The notes: generated by a model from the letters alone, not told the origin. Positions 35,484-45,493 are shown, counted from the stretch's first letter. The stretch is 64,000 bases of DNA from Kiritimatiellaeota bacterium B1221 (GCA_029269125.1 JARHXX010000004.1:1-64000), one strand, 5' to 3'. Translations and numbers: made by a program.

Positions 35484-38000
35484 ATGTCCCATTATCCTTT
35501 TTCTGAAATTGAACCCAAATGGCAACGTCACTGGGAAACCGAACAAACCTTCCGCACCCCGGAGGAGATTGATACCTCCAAACCCAAATATTATGTGCTG
35601 GATATGTTTCCTTATCCATCGGGCGCGGGATTGCATGTGGGACATCCGGAAGGCTACACCGCCACTGATATTCTGGCCCGCTACAAGCGGATGAAAGGCT
35701 TTAACGTGTTACATCCCATGGGTTGGGATGCTTTTGGTTTGCCTGCGGAACAATACGCGCTGCAAACCGGTACCCATCCGGCGGAAACCACCCAAAAGAA
35801 TATCGACCGCTTCCGCGAACAGTTGCAGTCACTGGGCTTTTCCTACGACTGGAAGCGGGAAGTCTCCACCACCGATCCGGATTATTACAAATGGACGCAG
35901 TGGATTTTTCTGAAGCTGTTCGAAAAAGGTTTGGCTTATGAAGCGGAGGCACCGGTGAACTGGTGTCCGGCGCTGGGAACCGTGTTGTCCAACGAAGAAG
36001 TGATCAATGGAAAATCCGAGCGCGGCGATCATCCGGTGATCCGCAAACCGATGCGTCAGTGGATGCTCAAAATTACCGCCTATGCGGAGCGTCTGATCGA
36101 CGACTTGGAATTGGTGGACTGGCCGGAGAGCATTAAAGAGATGCAGCGCAACTGGATTGGCAAATCGGAAGGGGCGGAAGTCGATTTTAAAGTGGACGGA
36201 CAAGATGCCGCCCTGCGGGTGTACACCACCCGTCCGGATACCCTGTTCGGTGCAACCTATATGGTGGTGGCACCGGAACATCCTTTGCTCGAAAAATTGG
36301 TTACGGATGAGACCCGTGACGATGTCGAGGCCTACAAAACGGCAGCGGCCAATAAATCGGATTTGGAACGCACCGAATTGGCCAAAGGCAAGAGTGGCGT
36401 GTTTACCGGAAGTTACGCGGTGAATCCGGTCAACGGACAAAAAATTCCGATTTGGACCTCTGACTATGTGCTGATTTCCTACGGCACCGGTGCCATCATG
36501 GCGGTGCCCGCCCATGACGATCGTGACTATGAATTTGCCAAAACCTTTGACCTGCCCATCATCGAAGTGATTTCCGGCGGCAATGTTGCGGAAGAAGCCT
36601 TCACCGGGAACGGCGTGTTGGTCAATTCGTTCAATGATGAGATTTCTCTCGACGGCATGGAGGTTGCTGAATCCAAGGCCGCGATTACTGCTTGGCTGGA
36701 AGAGAAAGGGCTGGGTGCCGGGAAGGTGAATTACAAGTTGCGCGACTGGCTGTTCAGTCGTCAGCGTTATTGGGGGGAGCCTTTCCCCTTGATGCATGTG
36801 GATGGCAAAGTGGTGCCGGTTTCCGAAGGTCTGTTGCCCTTGATGCCGCCGGTGGTGGATGAATACAAACCCAGCCCGGATGGGGATCCGCCCTTTGCCC
36901 GGAATCAGGAGTGGGTGAATACCACGGATCCGGAAAGCGGAAAACCCGCGCGTCGCGAATGCAACACCATGCCTCAGTGGGCGGGGAGTTGCTGGTATTT
37001 CCTGCGCTACATCGATCCAAGTAATTCCGAAGCCCTGGTGGATCCGGAAAAAGAAAAATACTGGATGCCGGTCGATTTGTATGTGGGCGGTGCGGAACAC
37101 GCGGTGTTGCATTTGCTTTACGCCCGTTTCTGGCACAAAGTGTTGTTCGACTGCGGCGTGGTCAGCCATCCTGAACCCTTCCACCGTTTGGTGAACCAGG
37201 GGATGATTCTGGGAGAGATGGAGTACACCAAAGACGGCGAGCGGGTGCCGGAAGCGGAAGCGGTCAAGAAAGGCGACAGCTTTGTGTGGAGCAAAGACCC
37301 ATCGGTAAAATTGAAGGCCAAAGCCAATAAAATGTCCAAGAGCCGCGGAAACGTGATCAATCCCGATGACGTGGTTAAACAGTACGGTGCCGATTCCCTG
37401 CGTCTGTATGAAATGTTCATGGGTCCGTTGGAGCAGGTGAAACCCTGGTCGATGAAAGGGGTGGAAGGGGTTTTCCGTTTCCTGAATAAAGTGTGGCGGA
37501 TGTTTGAGATACCGTTGACGGATGACGCTTGTGACAAAGAGCAGGCACGCCTGTTGCATGGATTGATCAAAAAGGTCACTGAAGACATCGACGGCCTGCG
37601 TTTTAACACCGCGATAGCGGCCATGATGGAATTTGTGAATGCGGCCGGAAAGTGGAAGGCCTTTCCCAAAGAAGCGGCTGAAGCATTTGTGTTGTTGCTC
37701 AATCCCTTCGCGCCCCATTTGGCGGAAGAGCTGTGGTCAAAACTGGGGAAAACCGAATCGATTTCTTACACCGAGTGGCCCTCATATGATGAAAGTGCAC
37801 TGGTGGAAGACGAAGTGGAAATTTTGGTGCAGATTAAAGGCAAGCCCATTGCCCGCATGAATGTTTCGCCTGCCGCAACACCTGATGAGCTGATCACCCT
37901 GGCGAAAGCCTTGCCGGAAGTGGCTGCCGCGATTGAAGGCAAACGTCTGGTCAAAGAGATTGCGGTGCCGGGACGGCTGGTGAATCTGGTGGCGGTGTAG
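35484..38000 (+). CDS. leuS: Leucyl-tRNA synthetase
   Basis: An 838-residue class Ia synthetase of bacterial LeuRS length. The HIGH motif appears as HVGH in [19 protein letters not shown] (about 45-60). The CP1 editing domain (about 225-420) retains [12 protein letters not shown] and the [13 protein letters not shown] aspartate loop. KMSKS appears within [11 protein letters not shown] (about 617). The anticodon-binding and C-terminal domains follow. It has its own promoter region, divergent from budA (spacer 35349-35483). The 3' end is followed by short direct repeats. Confidence 0.98.
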   Translation: MSHYPFSEIEPKWQRHWETEQTFRTPEEIDTSKPKYYVLDMFPYPSGAGLHVGHPEGYTATDILARYKRMKGFNVLHPMGWDAFGLPAEQYALQTGTHPAETTQKNIDRFREQLQSLGFSYDWKREVSTTDPDYYKWTQWIFLKLFEKGLAYEAEAPVNWCPALGTVLSNEEVINGKSERGDHPVIRKPMRQWMLKITAYAERLIDDLELVDWPESIKEMQRNWIGKSEGAEVDFKVDGQDAALRVYTTRPDTLFGATYMVVAPEHPLLEKLVTDETRDDVEAYKTAAANKSDLERTELAKGKSGVFTGSYAVNPVNGQKIPIWTSDYVLISYGTGAIMAVPAHDDRDYEFAKTFDLPIIEVISGGNVAEEAFTGNGVLVNSFNDEISLDGMEVAESKAAITAWLEEKGLGAGKVNYKLRDWLFSRQRYWGEPFPLMHVDGKVVPVSEGLLPLMPPVVDEYKPSPDGDPPFARNQEWVNTTDPESGKPARRECNTMPQWAGSCWYFLRYIDPSNSEALVDPEKEKYWMPVDLYVGGAEHAVLHLLYARFWHKVLFDCGVVSHPEPFHRLVNQGMILGEMEYTKDGERVPEAEAVKKGDSFVWSKDPSVKLKAKANKMSKSRGNVINPDDVVKQYGADSLRLYEMFMGPLEQVKPWSMKGVEGVFRFLNKVWRMFEIPLTDDACDKEQARLLHGLIKKVTEDIDGLRFNTAIAAMMEFVNAAGKWKAFPKEAAEAFVLLLNPFAPHLAEELWSKLGKTESISYTEWPSYDESALVEDEVEILVQIKGKPIARMNVSPAATPDELITLAKALPEVAAAIEGKRLVKEIAVPGRLVNLVAV

Positions 38001-38008
38001 AGGGGCAG

Positions 38009-38044
38009 CAGGCTGAAAGCCTCGTCACTTCAGGCTGAAAGTCT
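38009..38044. repeat. Two direct repeats of CAGGCTGAAAGYCT after leuS
   Basis: CAGGCTGAAAGCCT (38009) and CAGGCTGAAAGTCT (38031) are spaced 22 bp apart. The first contains the hairpin AGGCT-GAA-AGCCT. They lie between convergent genes and may be a trace of a dispersed repeat or a weak two-way terminator. Confidence 0.7.
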
Positions 38045-38058
38045 GAGCTACGGAAAGT

Positions 38059-39213
38059 CTACAATCTTTCTGGCAAAGAGCCGGCGGCCCAGGATTCGAC
38101 GAAGGTGACCAGGTCTGTGAGTCCCGGGGTTCTGCCGGAACGCACAAAATAGCCGCTGGTGCTGTTGCCGGCCAGGAGCATGCCGGCGTTGTCGAGTCCC
38201 ATGAGGCTTGCGGCCACACAGCCGGCACCAAAGTTGTCGCCGGCGCCGGTGGAAATGAGGGGGCTTTGACAGTAGGGCCCCGGGACAAAGACACAACTGC
38301 CGGCATCCGCGCAGGCGGCCCCGTCGTTGGGATGGATAATAATTTTATCTACATCCAGGTGATTCCGCAACAGGGTGGCAAGTTCTGAAACCGATGCCGG
38401 GTCTTTTTTTCCGTGGAAGCTTCCGCCGAACCGGTCACCCATCTGCCAGGCTTCCTTGAGATTGAAGCTCATGAGGGTGGTGAACTGGGCGGTGATGTCA
38501 CTCAGGCTGGCGATCAGGCCCTGCACGTCGACTTCTGATCGGTGCTCAAATTCAGCGAGGTCCATAAAGAAAAGTACTTCTTTGGGGGTTCGACCTAAAG
38601 CTTTTGATTGAGAGGCGAGGTATGACCAAATCTCACCCACATGCGGGAGTTTGCCCCAGTTGACCGCAGATATAAATTGTGCCTGATTGAGTTCCTGATC
38701 GATGGCATCTTGTCCCATCACTTCCTGCATGCGTTCCAGGGTGATCTCATTACAAGCATCAAAATCTCCCAGCATGATCTTTCCATCGGTGAACTCCAGG
38801 CAGTCGCTGTGCGCAGAGGGGGCAAGACTGAAAATTCGGTCGACTTTCCCGTCGAGGGCCTCTGCAAAGATCGGTTCGACTTTTCCCGCTCCTAATCCGC
38901 CGATATAACTCACATCGACCTGATTGGAAAAAAGGTCGCTGAACGCCGCTATAAAAAGCGGTCCGTTTCCCCCGAACTTGTCGCCTTCATGATTCACGGC
39001 GTAAGATGCCGCAATGCCGGCAGCCTCGGCGACTTTGGGACCGAACTCGGCCATCGAAGCGGGTTGGCGCATGCGAATGAAGGTGTCCACGAAGCCGTCA
39101 AATCCCACCAACCCTTTTAGTGGTGGCGGATCCTGAATGAGCGCAGTCTTGAACGCAGGGAGGAGGCTACAAAGATCGTCGATGGAATTATATAAATGTG
39201 GTTTCTGGCTCAT
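38059..39213 (-). CDS. PfkB-family carbohydrate kinase
   Basis: About 384 residues from the ATG at 39213, which has TAGGA seven bases upstream (an ATG two codons earlier is less well placed). It has the ribokinase/PfkB fold: an N-terminal glycine signature with GGNGPLFIAAF near residue 100 and the C-terminal anion hole and catalytic base in STGAGDNFGAG (about 315-325). The usual PfkB opening is preceded by about 35 extra residues (LCSLLPAFKTAL), making it longer than typical members (about 310). The substrate cannot be read from the sequence. It stands alone, convergent with leuS. Confidence 0.88.
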   Translation of the reverse strand: MSQKPHLYNSIDDLCSLLPAFKTALIQDPPPLKGLVGFDGFVDTFIRMRQPASMAEFGPKVAEAAGIAASYAVNHEGDKFGGNGPLFIAAFSDLFSNQVDVSYIGGLGAGKVEPIFAEALDGKVDRIFSLAPSAHSDCLEFTDGKIMLGDFDACNEITLERMQEVMGQDAIDQELNQAQFISAVNWGKLPHVGEIWSYLASQSKALGRTPKEVLFFMDLAEFEHRSEVDVQGLIASLSDITAQFTTLMSFNLKEAWQMGDRFGGSFHGKKDPASVSELATLLRNHLDVDKIIIHPNDGAACADAGSCVFVPGPYCQSPLISTGAGDNFGAGCVAASLMGLDNAGMLLAGNSTSGYFVRSGRTPGLTDLVTFVESWAAGSLPERL

Positions 39214-39269
39214 AGGCATATCCTACAGCTGAAACCGGTTCTTCTCAAGAGATTTTCTGAAGAAGCCCG

Positions 39270-40121
39270 TTAAGGCACCCATAAATCCGGGCGGTCCGCT
39301 CCGCTCACATCGGAGAGTTTCCAGACTTTGCCGTCTGAAAAACGATGTGCAAGCAGATGCCCGCTTTCCTCTTCCATAGACATAATCCAATCCGGATGGT
39401 TCGACCAGAATTGATTGTCGGTGAGCATCCCCCCGGGAGCAGGAAGGCTTTTTTCCCGATTCCCATTGGAAACGTTTACAATGGCCAAGGCCTGGTGGCC
39501 ATCCAGATTGTTGGTCACGTATTTCCCGTCAGGTGAAAAACTTGCGGAGCACCCTTTTCCTAAACTGCGGTTTTGGTCGTTCTCCAAATTATACACTTTC
39601 ACTTTGTAGCCAAAAGATTTTACGGTGGCCACCAGGGATTTGCTTTCGGGCCCGCTGTCAATTTCCAGAAATTCCCCATCCTGTACCAACACCCGTTCTT
39701 TCTGATCTGTGACGGACACGGCCTTCACGGTTTTTCCATCTGAAAACCATATTTCCGATCCGTCATGAGAATACACCAGCGTTTTGGGTGTTTGTGTTTT
39801 TGCCAATATTTGGATTTCCTTGGTGGCGGGATTGATCACACACACATCCTCTCCCCTGAGAAAAGCTATCGCTTTACCATCCGGTCGCCAGCGGGGCCAT
39901 TTTGCACCTTCGACTAAGATCTCGGATTTTTGCCCCGGGGTTTGCAGGTGAACACCCTGCGCGGTTTCATAAACTAGTTTTGACCGAAGGAGTGCTTTCG
40001 GAATACCTGCTTCGAGCGTAGCGGCGCCGGAGGTTTTTTTAGCCCCGCAGGCGCTGAGGGTGAAACAGAGGGTGATGATTAGGAATGAGAAGAGGGCGCC
40101 GTGCGATTTTGATTGTGTCAT
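39270..40121 (-). CDS. TolB-like beta-propeller lipoprotein
   Basis: A 283-residue lipoprotein with lipobox LSAC (Cys25). The mature part contains at least five PD40-type blades with the WRPDGKAIAFLRG, SHDGSEIWFSDG and FSPDGKYVTNN signature, as in the TolB/WD40-like propellers. It is shorter than TolB and lacks the TolB N-terminal domain, so it is not the Tol-Pal component. A role in binding other envelope proteins is the family expectation. Its start is divergent from the UPF0104 gene across 71 bp. Confidence 0.8.
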   Translation of the reverse strand: MTQSKSHGALFSFLIITLCFTLSACGAKKTSGAATLEAGIPKALLRSKLVYETAQGVHLQTPGQKSEILVEGAKWPRWRPDGKAIAFLRGEDVCVINPATKEIQILAKTQTPKTLVYSHDGSEIWFSDGKTVKAVSVTDQKERVLVQDGEFLEIDSGPESKSLVATVKSFGYKVKVYNLENDQNRSLGKGCSASFSPDGKYVTNNLDGHQALAIVNVSNGNREKSLPAPGGMLTDNQFWSNHPDWIMSMEEESGHLLAHRFSDGKVWKLSDVSGADRPDLWVP

Positions 40122-40192
40122 GGCTTACATTTAAGCTTCTTCCTTAAATCTTCAACTTGTTTCAGTTCTGTAGATTGTGTTAAGGATGCAAA

Positions 40193-41263
40193 ATGACTCA
40201 ATCCCGAACTCATCTTCCCTGGCGCCGCATTCTGTTTTTTATTTTTAGTTTGCTGGTTACGCTGGTGGTGTTTCGAACTTTGTTTACCAAAGTTTCGTGG
40301 ACCGATGTTTTCACCATGATTCAAGAGATTGATTTTCGTTGGGTGGGTGTGTTTCTGCTTTTTTCATTTTTTCAACTAGTCCTCAGGACGATTCGTTATG
40401 GAATGGTTTTGCGCGCATCGGGTGAAGCCCCGCCAAAGCTGGCATTGTTTTTAGTGGTGGTGGTCAGAGGGTTGTGTGTGGATATGCTGCCGGCCAGAGC
40501 AGGGGAGTTGGTTTATATTTTTCTGGTGCGCACCCGATTGGGGATTGATCTGGGAGCGGCGACAGCCAGTTTTGCTCTGGCGTTTTTGTTTGATGTGGTG
40601 GCGTTAGGACCCTTGGTGATTTTAGGGGCCTGGGCCATGGGGAGTGAACAAGGGTTTTCCACCCCGGCGCTGGTGGGGGGCGGGATCTTTCTGCTGGTGG
40701 TTTCCATTGCATTGATTGCGGCCATGGTCCCTGTTTTAAAATGGGGCAGCCGTTTGTTTCACCCCTGGGCGGACAAAGGGAAAAAGTGGGCGGTATTTAT
40801 CTGTTCGACAGCGGATTCGATTTGTGAATCTTTACGATTGGCCAAGGAGAAAAATCTTTTTTGGAAGTTGTTGAGCAGTTCACTGCTGATCCGTGTTTGT
40901 AAATATTCCTCTCTCTATGCGCTGATACTTGCTTTGCTTGCGCCGCTTGGTTTTACCATGGCAAGTGCCCCGCCGGCAAAATCCTTTATCGCTTTGGTGT
41001 CTGGAGAATTGGCTGCGAGTCTGCCTATTTCCGGACTGGGAGGGTTCGGCGCTTATGAAGGCACCATGACTTTTGTGCTGGTGCTGCTGGGATTTGCTGA
41101 AGACACGGCCACCGCACTTACCATCGCGCATCGGGGTCTTACACAGTTATACGGATTGCTTTTAGGCCTTTCGGCGCTGCTGCTCCTGATGCTCCCGGTA
41201 TTCAGGCGCGGGGATGATGACGGTCCAGGAGAGAATGTGGATGTTTCGGATCCGGACGCTTAA
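40193..41263 (+). CDS. UPF0104 / LPG-synthase transmembrane-domain family protein
   Basis: A 356-residue polytopic protein with about eight membrane segments and the family features R(T/Y)xR around residue 65-70 (LVLRTIRYGMVL), LPARAGEL near 103 and the SxxPISGLGGFGAYEG loop near 280. The family includes the flippase half of MprF and archaeal AglD-type proteins, and family knowledge suggests lipid translocation. The C-terminal aspartyl-transfer domain of MprF is absent. AAGGA lies seven bases before the ATG. Its last 62 bp overlap the convergent DUF1365 gene. Confidence 0.85.
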   Translation: MTQSRTHLPWRRILFFIFSLLVTLVVFRTLFTKVSWTDVFTMIQEIDFRWVGVFLLFSFFQLVLRTIRYGMVLRASGEAPPKLALFLVVVVRGLCVDMLPARAGELVYIFLVRTRLGIDLGAATASFALAFLFDVVALGPLVILGAWAMGSEQGFSTPALVGGGIFLLVVSIALIAAMVPVLKWGSRLFHPWADKGKKWAVFICSTADSICESLRLAKEKNLFWKLLSSSLLIRVCKYSSLYALILALLAPLGFTMASAPPAKSFIALVSGELAASLPISGLGGFGAYEGTMTFVLVLLGFAEDTATALTIAHRGLTQLYGLLLGLSALLLLMLPVFRRGDDDGPGENVDVSDPDA

Positions 41264-41981
41264 ACACGTTGAGTTTGTGCTGAAATTTCAGAAACAGTGC
41301 CTGCCAGACAATTTTAGGTAAGGTGAGCCATGGGCGAAGGGGATGCCGGAGGTAGTGGCGGTAAAGGGATTTGGTAGTGAGTTCCTCGCCTGTGCCTTCG
41401 ATCCAGGCGTCCAAAAACCTTTCCCCCTGCTTGTATAAATTCACACCGATGTAGAGGCTGTCTCCATCTTCACGGACCGTGAACTGATATGAGCCTTCCA
41501 TGTCATTAAAAGGTGAAACATGAAATTCCTTTTGATGTTCCCCCTGAACGATGCCTTCTTTTTGTTCCAGTTGCACCGGATAAATATGCCGGTCACCGAA
41601 GGTATTGTTTACTTCGGCAATCATGCCGATCAGTCCTTCCCTGGCATTTCTTAAAAGATAAAAACTGACGGGATTAAAGCTTTTTCCCCACCAGTCCGGG
41701 CTGGTCACCAAACTGATCCGAGCGGGGGCTTCGGAGAGTTCGAGCTTTTCGATCCAGGGCGCTAATTTTTGAAGCAGAGGGGCGTCACCCGGTGCAAGGT
41801 ACTGACTTTCGTGAAAGCTGACGGGTGAAAATCGATTAATGCCGAAGCCGGAAACGTGCTGATCAATCCGGGTTAATTCAGAAAGATCCAGCTCCACAAA
41901 GCCCACGCCGGTGCTGAAGTCATGTCGAACCGGGTGCAACCGGGCGTGCACCACTTTTCCGGAATAGATCCGGGAGTGCAT
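41202..41981 (-). CDS. DUF1365 family protein
   Basis: This 259-residue protein matches DUF1365: it opens with SRIYSGKVVHARLHPVRHDFSTGV and has the SPDWWGKSFNPVSFYLLRN and AEVNNTFGDRHIYP motifs. The family has no proven reaction but is repeatedly found with CFA-synthase-like methyltransferases and FAD oxidoreductases. It is the fourth gene of such a cluster here. The start overlaps the upstream FAD oxidoreductase stop by one base. The 3' end runs 62 bp into the convergent UPF0104 gene. Confidence 0.9.
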   Translation of the reverse strand: MHSRIYSGKVVHARLHPVRHDFSTGVGFVELDLSELTRIDQHVSGFGINRFSPVSFHESQYLAPGDAPLLQKLAPWIEKLELSEAPARISLVTSPDWWGKSFNPVSFYLLRNAREGLIGMIAEVNNTFGDRHIYPVQLEQKEGIVQGEHQKEFHVSPFNDMEGSYQFTVREDGDSLYIGVNLYKQGERFLDAWIEGTGEELTTKSLYRHYLRHPLRPWLTLPKIVWQALFLKFQHKLNVFKRPDPKHPHSLLDRHHPRA

Positions 41982-43246
41982 TAGAGGCTGGCCTTCAGAC
42001 GAAGGGTTGTTTCCACTGCAGAGCGCACCGCGTCTTCATGAAAGCCGTAGCCAAAGTAACTGCCCACCAGCCAGGTTCTGCGGGACCCGTTCCGTTCATG
42101 TAAATAGGGTTGGGTGGCCAGGGCCTTGTGATCGTAAAAGGGATGATGCAGGATGGTGCTGTTGATGATATGCTTTGGTGGAATTTCACCCTTGTGATTT
42201 AAGGTGACGAAGTAATTCTGTTTCGTTTTTAAATTTTGCAGGCGGTTCATCCAGTAGGTGACACTGACAAGATCGGAGGAGGTCGCATCATGCTCTTTTG
42301 TAAAATTCCAGGAGGCCCAGCAGTGTGGCGACTCCGGCATGACGCCTTCCCAGCTGTGAAGGATGACTTCGTTGGGAATATATTTCCATGCACCCAGAAA
42401 ACATTTTTCTTCTGCATCCGGATCTCCGAGGAGCCTTAATGCTTCATCCGCATGTGCCCCGATGACCACATGGTCATATTGTTCTTTCCGACCATCGGAA
42501 AAGTGCAGGAGGGCGCCTTCCGAATTTCGGAAGATTTTATTCGGGGTTAGGTCGGTATGAACTTGGGCCTGGAGTCGGGAAAGGGCTTTCTGAATATAGC
42601 TTTGGCTTCCTCCGGAAATGATTCGCCACTGTGGCCGGTCTTTTAAAGTGAGGAGGCCATGGTTTGCAAAAAAATGCAGGTAAGGTTCGGCTGGAAAACT
42701 TGCGAGGCGGCTGGGAGGCGAAGACCAAATGGCGGCCCCCATGGCGTAGAGATATCGGTCACGAAAGATATCTGAAAAATGATGCTCTTCTAAAAACTCT
42801 CCCAGAGTCTGTTTATTCCCGCTGTGGTGTTCCAGGGCATGGGTGCCCAATTCCCCGAATCTGCGTATCTCCCGTAACAGTTTCCAGTGTTCTTTGTTGG
42901 TTAGATATTTTACCGAGGGGAAGACCCCTTTGAAATCCGTGCCCGCATATTCATATCCGCCATCCTCTTCGTGGTAACTGAAGGACATGTCGCTGTCTTC
43001 AAGGTATACCTGCCACTCCTTAAGTAAGTCTGTGAAGTGGGGGTAGTTCCGGTGGTTCATCACGATGAATCCGGTGTCAACCGCTGTGCCGGCGTCCGGT
43101 CCTGTCGGAATTTTTAATGTCCGGGTGTGACCGCCGATGTAATCATTTTTTTCATAAAGGGTCACCTCCGCAACATGCTGAAGTTTCCAGGCTGCGGTGA
43201 GTCCGGCAACGCCGGCGCCGACCACTGCAATTTTTGGTTTTGTCAT
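41981..43246 (-). CDS. FAD-dependent oxidoreductase of the CFA/DUF1365 cluster
   Basis: A 421-residue amine-oxidase-fold flavoprotein with the ADP-binding motif G10AGVAG15 followed by AAWKL and the second glycine motif YIGGHTRTL. The C-terminal FAD contact reads GSYFGYGFHEDAVRSA. It belongs to the group of NAD(P)/FAD proteins that accompany CFA-synthase-like enzymes, where modification of membrane fatty acyl chains (cyclopropane or furan fatty acid routes) is the working assumption. The gene lies 10 bp after the CFA-like gene and overlaps DUF1365. Confidence 0.88.
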   Translation of the reverse strand: MTKPKIAVVGAGVAGLTAAWKLQHVAEVTLYEKNDYIGGHTRTLKIPTGPDAGTAVDTGFIVMNHRNYPHFTDLLKEWQVYLEDSDMSFSYHEEDGGYEYAGTDFKGVFPSVKYLTNKEHWKLLREIRRFGELGTHALEHHSGNKQTLGEFLEEHHFSDIFRDRYLYAMGAAIWSSPPSRLASFPAEPYLHFFANHGLLTLKDRPQWRIISGGSQSYIQKALSRLQAQVHTDLTPNKIFRNSEGALLHFSDGRKEQYDHVVIGAHADEALRLLGDPDAEEKCFLGAWKYIPNEVILHSWEGVMPESPHCWASWNFTKEHDATSSDLVSVTYWMNRLQNLKTKQNYFVTLNHKGEIPPKHIINSTILHHPFYDHKALATQPYLHERNGSRRTWLVGSYFGYGFHEDAVRSAVETTLRLKASL

Positions 43247-43256
43247 TAGTCAGGTC

Positions 43257-44279
43257 TTAATTATGTTTAAACCGGTAATGATGCACCGGCCATGTACTTC
43301 CGTTCTTGTACTTGAAAAGCTCGGAACTGGCCATCCAAAAAATGCGCCAACGTTGAAACCAAACCTCTGCCTGTTCTTCTCCATAAGCCTTTATAAGTAT
43401 GGGGAGTAAGTGTTTACGGGCCTGATCCTGGCGTTGAAGCCAGGCTTCAAGGGTTCGGCTGTAATGGCTGCCGTTGACCACCCAATCTTCCTCCAAAATA
43501 AGCTGTTTACTTGAAAGGGTTAAAAGATCGGGAGAGGGCATCATGCCGCCGGTGAAAAAATATTTTGACATCCAGTCATTGGGGTCGCCTTGATCCTCAA
43601 AAAGGTAGGGCGGGCCTTCGTGGGTGAAAACATGCAGAAATATTTTTCCGTCAGGTTTTAACCATGTGGCGGCCCGGTCAAGAAGTTTGCCGGGGTTACG
43701 CATGTGTTCGAACATTTCAACCGAGACAATGCGGTCGAAGCTGCGCGTTGGCTCAAAATCATTTACATCGCAGGTGCGCACTTCCACATTGTCCAATCCG
43801 CGATCGAGTGCCTGAGTTTCGATGTGCGCACGCTGGGTGGCTGAATTGCTTACCGCGAGGATGCGGGCGCTGGGATATTGTTCGGCCATCCAAAGGGTGA
43901 GCGATCCCCAACCGCATCCCAATTCCAGGATGTCCATGCTGCTGCCCACTTGTGCACGTTGACAGGTTAAGTCCAGCATGGCGCATTCCGCATCGGCAAG
44001 GGTACTCACCCCATCCGGCCAAATGCAGGAACTGTACTTCATGCGTGGCCCCAGCACGCGCATGAAAAACCGGGTGGGGACTTCGTAGTGCTGGGTGTTG
44101 GCGGCCCGGGTGTCGACGGCGACGGGTTCCTCCGAGAGTCTGCTGAGAAATGCTTCGGTGCTTTCGGGATGTGCCGCGAGCATTTTTAAACGTTTTCTGA
44201 GTAATTTCCGAATACCGATCCGAATGAGAAAATCCGGCAACTTTCCTGACTCGGCTAAATGAAGGAGGGTGTTTTTCAT
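43257..44279 (-). CDS. Cyclopropane-fatty-acid-synthase-like methyltransferase
   Basis: A 340-residue SAM-dependent methyltransferase of the CFA synthase family. Motif I is ILELGCGWGSLTLWMA. The approach segment reads QHYEVPTRFFMRVLGPRMKYSSCIW, equivalent to HYD.SN.FY...LG....YSCA in Cfa, and MFEHMRNPGKLL follows. The N-terminal lipid-binding extension of E. coli Cfa is shortened. The enzyme should transfer a methyl(ene) group to unsaturated acyl chains of membrane phospholipids. It is the second gene of the cluster, 7 bp after the chalcone-isomerase-like gene. Confidence 0.9.
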   Translation of the reverse strand: MKNTLLHLAESGKLPDFLIRIGIRKLLRKRLKMLAAHPESTEAFLSRLSEEPVAVDTRAANTQHYEVPTRFFMRVLGPRMKYSSCIWPDGVSTLADAECAMLDLTCQRAQVGSSMDILELGCGWGSLTLWMAEQYPSARILAVSNSATQRAHIETQALDRGLDNVEVRTCDVNDFEPTRSFDRIVSVEMFEHMRNPGKLLDRAATWLKPDGKIFLHVFTHEGPPYLFEDQGDPNDWMSKYFFTGGMMPSPDLLTLSSKQLILEEDWVVNGSHYSRTLEAWLQRQDQARKHLLPILIKAYGEEQAEVWFQRWRIFWMASSELFKYKNGSTWPVHHYRFKHN

Positions 44280-44286
44280 GAGGAGA

Positions 44287-44823
44287 TTAGTTTAAAAGGG
44301 CTTTTTTGAGTGAGGCATTTGCGGGGGGATTTCCCAGCCATATATCCAGATACCATTTGCCGAATGCCGCATTGTCGGTGAAGAATATTTCGTTGCCGTT
44401 TAAGTGCAGCCAGGTTCCCTTTTCTGGGTCAACGGTGATAATGTAGGCGTCTCCATCTTTTACGTCTTCATACGCGGCCTGTATCCGGGCGGTTAATGCT
44501 TCGTAGGTCTGTAAGGTCTGATGATCATTTTGATTCCGGAGGGTTTCCATGGCCTTTCCGCGCAGGTCATCGGCCTTGAGTTTCCGTGTATAGGTAAAGT
44601 GCAATTTCTGTCCGTCTCCGCCAGTCTGGGTATAGTAGGCCGCGGTAAAAACTGAAAAAATGGCTTTATATTTAAAATGTTCGGTCCCCTCCAGGGTCCA
44701 AACGCTTTCCTGGGCTTCAAGTTGTACGGGATAGCGGTGATCTTTCACCTTTACCGTTTCATTTGCATATGCAGCGGGAAGGAGCCCCAGCCAGATGATC
44801 ATGAGTGATGGAATTGCTTTCAT
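44287..44823 (-). CDS. Secreted chalcone-isomerase-like protein
   Basis: The ATG at 44823 starts a clear signal peptide (MKAIPSLMIIWLGLLPAAYA), giving 178 residues. The mature part has the bacterial chalcone-isomerase-like pattern: YPVQLEAQESVWTLEGTEHFKYKAIFSVFTAAYYT near the start and the YxxVKxGDxYxI...FFTDNAAFGKWYLDIWLG end. Bacterial members lack demonstrated isomerase activity and are thought to bind fatty acids or other amphipathic ligands. Location at the head of a lipid-modification operon fits ligand delivery in the periplasm. Confidence 0.85.
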   Translation of the reverse strand: MKAIPSLMIIWLGLLPAAYANETVKVKDHRYPVQLEAQESVWTLEGTEHFKYKAIFSVFTAAYYTQTGGDGQKLHFTYTRKLKADDLRGKAMETLRNQNDHQTLQTYEALTARIQAAYEDVKDGDAYIITVDPEKGTWLHLNGNEIFFTDNAAFGKWYLDIWLGNPPANASLKKALLN

Positions 44824-44935
44824 ACTCACCCATCGTATCACATCTGTAATACCTTACTCGAAATGAATGATCTTTTCTGGGGCAGAGGGATTTAGATTCT
44901 TGCGCCATGGGAAGGGGCCTGTTAAATCCTCGGGC

Positions 44936-45493
44936 ATGAAAAATATATTGTTTTCCCTGTTGATGCTTTGTTTGTGGGCCGGTTGTGCGCATACCCCGGA
45001 AGAAACCGTCAGGTTTGACCAAAATGCCTGCACGACAAGGGTGCGTAACAGCCTGGAGTTTTCTTCGGATGCGGCCCAGACCCGATCGTTCTTCACCACT
45101 TTTGTCGAAAATCCGGGTATGGATATGGAAATCTTCTTTAGTGCTTTGGGGAAAAATGTTTCCAGTGCGATGTTGGCCATGAAAGATCCGTATTCGCAGC
45201 AAATCAGTTTGCGAATGAATCCCGATATGGATGCCTTTGCCGCGGCTCTTAACCGCCGCTTGTTTAGCGGCGGATCCCTGGTGGAAATGCAGGATGTGGT
45301 CAGTATGACCATGGAGGGCGAGTTTTTGCGGGTGAACGTGCTCGCCCCGGATATTGTGAGCGGATATTTTTACGTGATCTGCAAAGAGATTGATGGTCGT
45401 ACGGTACCTGAACAAACTTTTGTGGATTACACCCGTCCCGGCGGCGGCACGGGAAAATTGTCGATTGAAGCATTGGTAGGATTGTTGCTCTAA
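44936..45493 (+). CDS. Lipoprotein of unknown function
   Basis: The start is placed at 44936 because MKNILFSLLMLCLWAGC is a lipoprotein signal (Cys17) and the upstream 23 codons look non-coding. The 185-residue product has no motif that I recognise. The mature part is mixed alpha/beta, with a basic patch (ALNRRLFSGG) and a C-terminal hydrophobic IEALVGLLL. It is divergent from the lipid-modification operon, and 248 bp of repeat-bearing DNA follow it. Confidence 0.6.
   Translation: MKNILFSLLMLCLWAGCAHTPEETVRFDQNACTTRVRNSLEFSSDAAQTRSFFTTFVENPGMDMEIFFSALGKNVSSAMLAMKDPYSQQISLRMNPDMDAFAAALNRRLFSGGSLVEMQDVVSMTMEGEFLRVNVLAPDIVSGYFYVICKEIDGRTVPEQTFVDYTRPGGGTGKLSIEALVGLLL

Noticed and set aside
35829-37718. 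629-residue open frame antisense to leuS
   Set aside because: It lies wholly inside the conserved leuS gene, has low-complexity His/Phe/Gln-rich composition and no motif; it is a by-product of codon bias in the real gene.
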